Part shown: piece by piece, positions 57,001-64,000 of the stretch
How the letters are laid out: every line of letters begins with the position of its first letter
How positions within the stretch are numbered: the stretch's first letter is position 1
NCBI RefSeq assembly: GCF_018143015.1
Contig: NC_054740.1
Coordinates: forward strand, 38,132,180-38,196,179
Reading direction: 5' to 3'
Source: Lytechinus variegatus
Lineage: Eukaryota > Echinodermata > Echinoidea > Temnopleuroida > Toxopneustidae
DNA: 64,000 bases
Made by a program: the position numbers and the translations under genes
The notes under the pieces: generated by a model
What the model saw: the letters and a program-made list of their open reading frames with translations, nothing else
Told to the model about the DNA's origin: nothing
Databases searched by the model: none

Positions 57001-60000
57001 GTGGTCATACAAGTGTAAACACATCTGTCCATATACTGTACACTTGTGTACATGGTCCTGTATAATTTTTACTTGGTACAGGTTTGAAGATCACCTTTAA
57101 CGTTTCATTGCTCTCTTTCAACTATCAAAATTCATTCCTCATAAAACAATGACAATTTATTAAAATTTGGTCACTCTCTTTTTTCCAAACAATCTAATAT
57201 AATTAGTTTTCTTATTGGCCTATGTCTCAGGCAAATTTGTATTTTTATTAGGCTTAGGGGGAAAACCTTAAATTTAAGAAATTAAGTCAATGTTTTTTCC
57301 CATTGTGTTTTCATGTTCATCAAAATAAATGCACAAGTTTGCAGTGCAATAATAGATTCAAAGACATGTATATTCTTCTTGTAGGCTTAATGAATTATCT
57401 TTAGCATTTGCTAACCTCAGATTGCCTAGAATTTTGAAAAAGATGGCAATAAATAAATGTAGTAAAAAGCCTGCATGTACATGTACAAGTAACTTGTGCA
57501 GTTTCATCATACATGTACATGTAAACATTCATCACCTTTTTAAAAAAAGATCAAGATTTTTTCAGATTCATGTATATTTCAGAGAGGTAGATAGTGAACA
57601 TACATGGAACAATATCTGAGATATCCGGGTAAGCAGATTCTGGCAGATTCCCCTGGAAAGTCTGAAAACATCTGCTTGAAAGTGCTGATTTTGAATCAAA
57701 CATCACTATTCGAGCACATACTCACTTTATTCATTGTAAATGGGTAAAGTCATGATTGTATGAACACAAGATTAGATATCCTGTAAGGAAAGATTACATC
57801 CTAATCCAAGACGGAGTTACTGGATTAGTAAGGGTAATATAATATCTAGACATTGTAGATCAATGTCTGTTAGCTGGTTAATGGGAGACGCACATGACAT
57901 ACATGTATGTGTGCGAGTGGAGACATGGAGGAAGGGGGGTAGTAAATTATTTCCAGGGCACCCCCCCCCCCCCGTTTCATAACAGTTTTTTTTTTTTACA
58001 ACTGTCGTAACTTTGCCATTATGGCAACTACCATGGCAACAGGACTCAGCAGCCAATCAAAGTCATCATGGTCATGGTTACTAACTATGGTAGTTGCCAT
58101 CATGGCAAAGTTACAACAGTTGCAAATCTTTATGAAACAGGCCGTAGGTAGAAAGAGATTGTTTGGTGACAGTGATGATTTCATGGGGTTTGTTGATGTT
58201 GTGTTGTAACATTTCTTTCACCCATGATAATGTGTCATTGACATTTTCTGAAAGACAGTTCTGTAGGCTTTAACTAGCCTGCACAAAATCAATAATATTG
58301 CCATGCCTACCGTATACTGTATTCTATTTAATTTGGCGAAATAAATTCATGAGATTCAAGAAAGATGTACGGTATTGAATTTATTAAAAGGAATAGGCCC
58401 ATTCAGAAACAGATTTGTTTTAGTTTATGCAAGTGAATTTTTTTTTTGCTGTAACTCTGAACACTTCACAGTGCTACATGTACACGTCATGACACTGTAT
58501 ACTGTATTACTAGTTTTAATCGTGGAAACTGGTTTAATGAGAACGGTCGAAGCAATCTTGGAAGCGATCTTCCAAACGGGTTCAGAAAACCACCTTGTGG
58601 CGTAGTTTTGAAGATCGCTTTGCCTGGTTAAACTGGTTTTAGCGTTAGGACACGACCGTTCTTCGGGAAGCGATCTTTGCACATTTCGAGCGTGCTACTC
58701 CACACACTGTATGTGGAATGCCTACGCTGTGGTTTCAAATTTCATATGAAACTTGTCACCCCACTGAGTGTGTTCCTGTAGCAGCAAGACCACTTTACGT
58801 GAAGTGGTTTTAAAAACCACTTTCGGGTGATCAAATGGGAACGCTGGCAAAGCGATCTTACAAACTGGTTTCGTGAGCCGGTTTCCAGTAAACCAGTTTT
58901 AGAATGTGTAATGGGAACGGTGTCAAAGAATATGTCTCTCTTGATCAAGAGCAATAGTGTCTGATGGTAAAGGGTGGTATGAGATTTCACAAGATGTATG
59001 TACATGTACATGTATACCACATATTGGGATTAATCCCATGTACAACCAGGGAATTGGAAGTACATGCACTATTACTCAGTACTGAATGTTTGTGGAGGGG
59101 ATGTTGGTTACAGCAAGAAAATTGTGGGGTGTATTTGTGAAGGCCAGAACCACCAGAAATACTTGGTGAATACTTGAGTTGAATAAATAGAGTAAAATTA
59201 AACCAGCAAAATAGTTCATGAAAGAATGTTTATTTGCAATTGCTGATGGTGTCTGATCATGTCACATATGCATGTACTAACAGTATAAGCTCAACTTAAA
59301 TCAAATATTTTTTCTTTTCTTTTGTTCTAGTGAGGTTGAAATATATCACTTATTGTTTTATAGACAGAGCTCTCTTTTTCAAAAATCCTTTTCTTTATGT
59401 AGAACAAAGAGGCAGTGAATGACCCAGTAAACTTCGCTGCTGGTGAACATGAGCTTAAAAGAAAAGACTGGCATGATTCCAGAGCAATGGAAAATGACAA
59501 GCTTAGAACAGGTATGTTATAAAGGATGTCCTCATTTAAATTAATTAGTCAGCTCTTGCCATAGCAACCACTGTACATTATACATGTAGCTACATTATAC
59601 TGTCTACCAATGGTTGGAAAATGAGTTCATTAGGGCTGCACACTGTACAGTCAGTATTTCCCTGAAAATGATATCCCCATTGAAGCATGCATTACAGAAA
59701 CCTATCCATGAAGACCACTTGCCCCAAGAGAAAAGTTTCTTGTCTCCCTTTGCCTTTAGAGACAGGTTATACTGCATTGCAATTTCACTGCATTTCCTTT
59801 ACAAAATTGACAATCATCAGAAATGTTTCGTTAGACAGGTTGATTGATTTAACTTTCAGAAATTGTTTCATTGATCACCCATCTAGGTCCTGGTGAAAGG
59901 GGTGTGGCAGTAAAATTGACTCCAGAGATGAAGAAAACCGAGAAGAAAGACACAAGTGCTAATGGTTTCAATGAAAGGGTCAGTGATATGATCTCTCTTG

Positions 60001-63000
60001 ACAGAGCGCTACCAGACATCAGAAACCAAAGGTTTGTAAATTAATATTGTGGACATCTCTTTCAGAAAATATATTGCCAATGTTGTATTTTTAGTGTTAT
60101 CAACTTAAATGATAGAAGTTATTAAAATGTATTGTTGATAATGATGAGTGTAACAGTTGTATCCTGTAATAGTGAAGGGGAGTCCAACCAAAATGGTAAA
60201 GTTGCTACAAAATGGTGAATCAGATTTAGTCTGCAGGCACAGACCCTGATTACAACTTTGGTCAGCAAGTGTGTCTCCACGCAAAGACTATAGCACATTC
60301 AGACCCTCGATTAAAGTGAAGGGTTTGCACAGCAGACTAAATCAGATTCATGTACATGTAGATGATAGTTTGAACAGAACTGGACATACAAGAAAGTACA
60401 AAGCTAGAAAGAAGGTTTCAAAATGGTTTCATACATGATAGTGGGATGTAGGGTTTAGACTACACTACTTCTCCACTTTCTTAAGTACATAAAATGAATG
60501 AAATTTAAAGGACAAGTCCACCCCAATAAAAAGTTGATTTGAATAAAAGGAGAAAAATCCAATGAGAATTACCCTGAAAATGTCATCAAAATCACAAGTA
60601 AAATAAGAAAGTTATGATATTTTAAAGTTTCGCTTAATTTCACAAAACAGTTACATGTACATGTATATGCACATCTTGGTCAGTATGCAAATAAGCAGAC
60701 TGATGACATCACCCACTCACTATTTCTTTTCTATTTTAGTATGAAATATTAAAAATTCAAATTTTCTCCTCATTGTCATGTAAACCGAAATTTTATTTCT
60801 CCCTGAACGTTTGGAATTTCCATTTTAAAAGTTTATGGTTAATTCAAGTTGTCGTATCTGTAAAATTTGAAATATTGTGTATTTAGAATAATAAAACACA
60901 AAAAGAAATAGTGAGTGAGGAACATCATCGATTCTCTCATTTGCATATCACTGAGGTGTGCATATAACTGTTTTATGAAAATTAAGTGAAACCTTAAAAT
61001 ATCATAGCTTCCTTATTGTACATCCGAATTCGATTAAATTTTCAATGTATGCTTGTTTGGTTTTTCTCTATCGATTCAAATCCACAATTTTCTTGGGTGG
61101 ACTTGACCTTAAAAAAAAACCCCACTCAGAATGCTATTTTCTTCTTTTTAGGACCTACATGTATATCAATATGCTCACCAATATACCAATTTGAGACTAT
61201 TCACTTTTAAAACATAATTTCTCATCCCCTGTCAAATTTCTTTCAAACTGTCTCTTTTCTCTTATGATTTTTTTCTCCTTTCACATAAAGTTTAATTAAC
61301 AATGATTCTGTATGTATGTATTGCCTATACCCCTGTCATCAGATGTTATGCTATGACAATTAATAAGTAGGTGGATCTCATCTCTCTTATAGCACAGAGG
61401 AAGTGAATTGTTTGTTTCAATCATGTTATTTGTCATGCAGTTTTGTAGTATGTAATACATTGATGGAATTACTAGTGTTTGAAGAATGGGATGCCTTGTT
61501 CAAATAAATACAGTGTACATGTTTCTTTGATATCAACTCTCATGTGTTCACATGCAGGCCACAGAGATGAACAAAAGATTATGTGAACACTAAACTAAGA
61601 AATGTATAGATAGAATTGTTTTATACAGAGAGAAACGTTCATTGCTGTCATGTAAATGTCAAAATGAAATCTAAAAGCATCTAGCTTTGTTGAAACGCTC
61701 AATGAAATATATTCATCCATCAAATTAATGAATCGAGTATCACTTGTCTATTGAAGAGATATTGTATAGTCCCATAAATGTCTGGTTGTGTAGCTCGTAA
61801 AGATTGGAGCATATTGTGCATAATCGAGAATTGCTCTTCTGTCCTTCCGACGTTCAGATAAAGGCTATATCCGGGACCATTGTTACTTGGAGTTATTGAA
61901 TAGATTACTTTCACCATCTCATCTCCATATACTAACCATGTTATATTTCTAGATGAAATCACAGCTTTTGGGAGGGGTATACAGCATGCACAAATTCATG
62001 TTTCAGAATACAAATTATATGATTATTTAATAGTCTGCGAAAATGAAGGGGATTTTTTAATTATGGTTTATTTTTTCAAATTCCTGGACAATTATGAAGA
62101 TGAAACATGTGTTTATCTGTTGTATTTATTTTCTCTTATTTCGCTTTCCTTCTCCCCCTTTCTGTCTCTCGCTCTTACTCCATCTCTCTCTCTTTACCTC
62201 CCCCTTAATCTCTCTCTTTCTCTTCCCCTCTCATCTCAATAGATGTAAGGAAATCACCTATCTTGCCAAGCTGCCCAATGTCAGTGTCATTATCCCGTTC
62301 CATAATGAAGCCCTCTCCACCCTGAAGCGAACCGTTCACAGCGTCTTCAACCGTTCCCCTCCAGAACTCATTCATGAGATAATCTTGGTGGATGATTACA
62401 GTGATAGAGGTAAGCCTAGTAGATGCTCTTCCCTCATTAAACCATGCCAGAAATGCAATGCGGCACAAAAGGTCAGTCATTTTCGGCTCTTGAATGAAGT
62501 AAAGCCAAGCCAAAGGGTTTTTATTCTTTCATATATTATTATTACCATCTTAACCTGAAAATGAGGAATTGTCGTAATTCTTATAAAATGGTAAAGGAAG
62601 TAATATCCAAAATGGTTTCATTAATCATTTGACAATATTACTAAAAAGTTATTAACTAAGTCCTTTCCGGCCTACAGCAAAATAGAATGTCAGTTTATTT
62701 GCTGTTGATTTTTTTTGTTAATCCTCCAATCATAACTTCTCCCTATTTTGTGTGTACGAAGTACTGTTTTCCACCTCTTTATAATGTCTCCTCTTGTTGC
62801 AATTCTTTTATTACATCTCTTAATGCTACATGTAGACAACTAATCATTCTTGATCAAGTCTCAACAGACATTTTGATCACCATTTTGATGAACACACATC
62901 TCTCATTATTATTTCTATTATTTATTTAATTTTCATTTTGGGTGAATTCTTTGTAACTTTTCTTATTTGTCAACTTTAAACATGAGTTTTAAATCTGGTA

Positions 63001-64000
63001 TTTCATGAGGGTAATTATAGAAAAGTGAGAAGGGGGGGGGGGGGGGTGGGCATTTTGTTTACTTCCAAGTTATTCTTCATTTGTTTTGCCCTCCTGTCTG
63101 TATCACTATTCATCAACACAACTCAATTATTAGATTATAAATGATTTGCTCGCCCCGGGAACATGACACTCTGGGATAGGTCAAGATCATTTAGGAATAT
63201 TATTAAAGGGACAGTAGATGTAAAGAATTACACGTACATTGTCAGTCTTTAAGCATTATAAATAAAAATATGGCTTTTGGGGTTGCCAAATTAGACATCC
63301 TCCATTTCCATTAGTTTATTAATTTTGAATAGGCATGAAAAAAATGATATCTGTAAAGAGGGATAAGCATGATTATTGTGGATAAAAAATATCTTGAAAA
63401 TACAGTTATGTTCGCTCTCCAACATGATTGATGGCTTGTATGAATTTTTTTTCTCATATTTTTTACAATTATTTTCTCAAAATTCTACTTAATTGATTAC
63501 TTCACATGCAACAACATTTTGCACAATATAAAAACCTAGCAATTGTACAAATTGTATATCCATTGGGACGATAAATAATGGTCTTTTGCAAAAAAATTAT
63601 ATTGCCTATATGCCTGACAAATTTACCCCCCCCCTCATTCCTGTGTGCACTGCTGCACTATTGTCACTTCAATGTCAATGTACTGGTAAGTGCCAAACAC
63701 TGAGGGTGTGCATAAAACATGTGAGATGAGCTTGTTAAGTAGGTCAGAAACCTATAAAATATCAATTATTCAGCTCTGGACAGTCTGTTGCATTGCAAGT
63801 GTGCAGAACTTTCAAAATGATGGAAGATAAAAAGCCTGTTATTTCATATATATTGTAATTATGCACCGGTCCTACGCAGATGGCAAATTCTATGATTATT
63901 ATTGTGTGTCACGGTGATGGAATATTTAATTGATTTACAGAGTAATTTGATGTCTGTATTATGTGTGTTTTGGGATCAGGTGTCAAAGAGTTCTCCGCCC
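54054..64000 (+). CDS. Polypeptide N-acetylgalactosaminyltransferase, 5' part (GT27 family), runs off the window
   Basis: Coding exons: 54054-54269, 59403-59511, 59887-60031, 62243-62409 and a fifth starting at 63980 that is cut at 64000. All introns are GT-AG and phases close. The start ATG (54054) opens a short basic cytoplasmic tail (RIRTRRTLR), a signal anchor at residues 14-29 ([16 protein letters not shown]), then a variable Lys- and Glu-rich stem. Exons 3-4 carry [55 protein letters not shown], the conserved start of the GT-A catalytic domain. The DXH metal site and the lectin domain would lie beyond the window. The enzyme starts mucin-type O-glycosylation in the Golgi by adding GalNAc to Ser or Thr. 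The RSPPEL and LVDDYSDR segments recall the GALNT10 group, but the isoform is not certain. Confidence 0.9.
54957..55457. mobile_element. MITE in GALNT intron 1
   Basis: AAAGGGGAAGTTCACCCTGA is inverted exactly at the right end (TCAGGGTGAACTTCCCCTTT). Arms continue through TTTGAGAAAA and the TGACGTCA-type centre (about 55088 and 55318). TT and AA border the ends. No coding sequence. Confidence 0.85.
55458..57969. other. GALNT intron 1, no gene seen
   Basis: AT-rich intron with many TACATGTA palindromes (for example about 56813, 56950, 57475 and 57512). No conserved coding or RNA feature. Confidence 0.45.
57970..58142. mobile_element. Fold-back MITE related to 16966
   Basis: The left end CCCGTTTCATAACAG and the right end (TTTATGAAACAGGCC) are inverted. 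Inner arms GTAACTTTGCCATTATGGCA and TGCCATCATGGCAAAGTTAC match the inner arms of the 16966-17126 element. Confidence 0.7.
58517..58930. repeat. Unclassified repeat region
   Basis: AAACTGGTTT, GAACGGT and GCGATCTT motifs recur in both orientations, for example CTGGTTTAATGAGAACGGTC at about 58529 and GTAATGGGAACGGTGTC at about 58908. It looks like a degraded composite of inverted repeats. Borders are uncertain. Confidence 0.4.
60507..61110. mobile_element. MITE in GALNT intron 3
   Basis: AAAGGACAAGTCCACCCCAA at the left is matched by an inverted TTGGGTGGACTTGACCTT at the right. The arms include TTATGATATTTTAA and TTAAAATATCATA. It resembles the 54957 element in architecture but not in the terminal sequence. 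Confidence 0.75.
61720..61962 (-). other. Unexplained open frame in GALNT intron 3
   Basis: An 80-codon frame on the minus strand has a protein-like composition (for example [20 protein letters not shown] and [15 protein letters not shown]), unlike the low-complexity frames elsewhere in this window. It may be preceded by an acceptor-like TTTCATCTAG. No family recognised; a relic of a retroposed or captured gene is possible, as is chance. Confidence 0.2.
62410..63979. other. GALNT intron 4, no gene seen
   Basis: AT-rich intron with a poly-G run at about 63032-63048. No coding region or repeat family recognised. Confidence 0.45.

Overview
This is animal nuclear DNA with spliced genes in long, repeat-filled introns. 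The content points to a marine invertebrate, most likely an echinoderm of sea-urchin type. I infer this from protein similarity, from the dense fold-back elements, tRNA-type SINEs and a Penelope-like element, and from the many TACATGTA palindromes. The species cannot be named from the sequence alone.

Three conserved genes were rebuilt exon by exon, and splice phase closes at every junction. (1) MCTS1, + strand, coding 766-9378, 6 exons, 182 aa, a 40S-recycling and reinitiation factor. (2) ABCE1, - strand, coding 39745-17786, 15 coding exons, 602 aa, the ATPase that splits post-termination ribosomes. (3) The 5' part of a polypeptide GalNAc-transferase (GT27 family, GALNT), + strand, from 54054 off the right edge. 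MCTS1 and ABCE1 are convergent neighbours, and their products act in successive steps of ribosome recycling.

Layout: 1-765 is a CpG-rich upstream region. 766-9.8 kb is MCTS1; its intron 1 holds a 2.5 kb terminal-inverted-repeat element with a 128-bp tandem array and about 1.6 kb of nearly pure pyrimidine. 9.8-17.5 kb is intergenic with several MITE-like fold-backs. 17.6-39.8 kb is ABCE1; its introns hold SINEs, a complete-looking Penelope-like element (22438-26234), two copies of a repeat rich in DR1-type TGACCTTTGACCT sites, and an intron built almost wholly from 14 tandem copies of the end of the preceding exon with its splice donor. 40.5-42.6 kb holds a compact Penelope-derived element and a 5'-truncated CR1-like LINE on the - strand. 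43.9-52.6 kb is a zone of hAT-type non-autonomous elements, two of them nested inside others, most with 8-bp target duplications. 51.7-52.0 kb is a possible GALNT promoter, followed by GALNT.

The most unusual features are the exon-derived minisatellite in ABCE1 intron 10, the hammerhead-ribozyme-like motifs in the Penelope terminal repeats, and a 72-bp direct duplication that abuts a small hAT-like element exactly.
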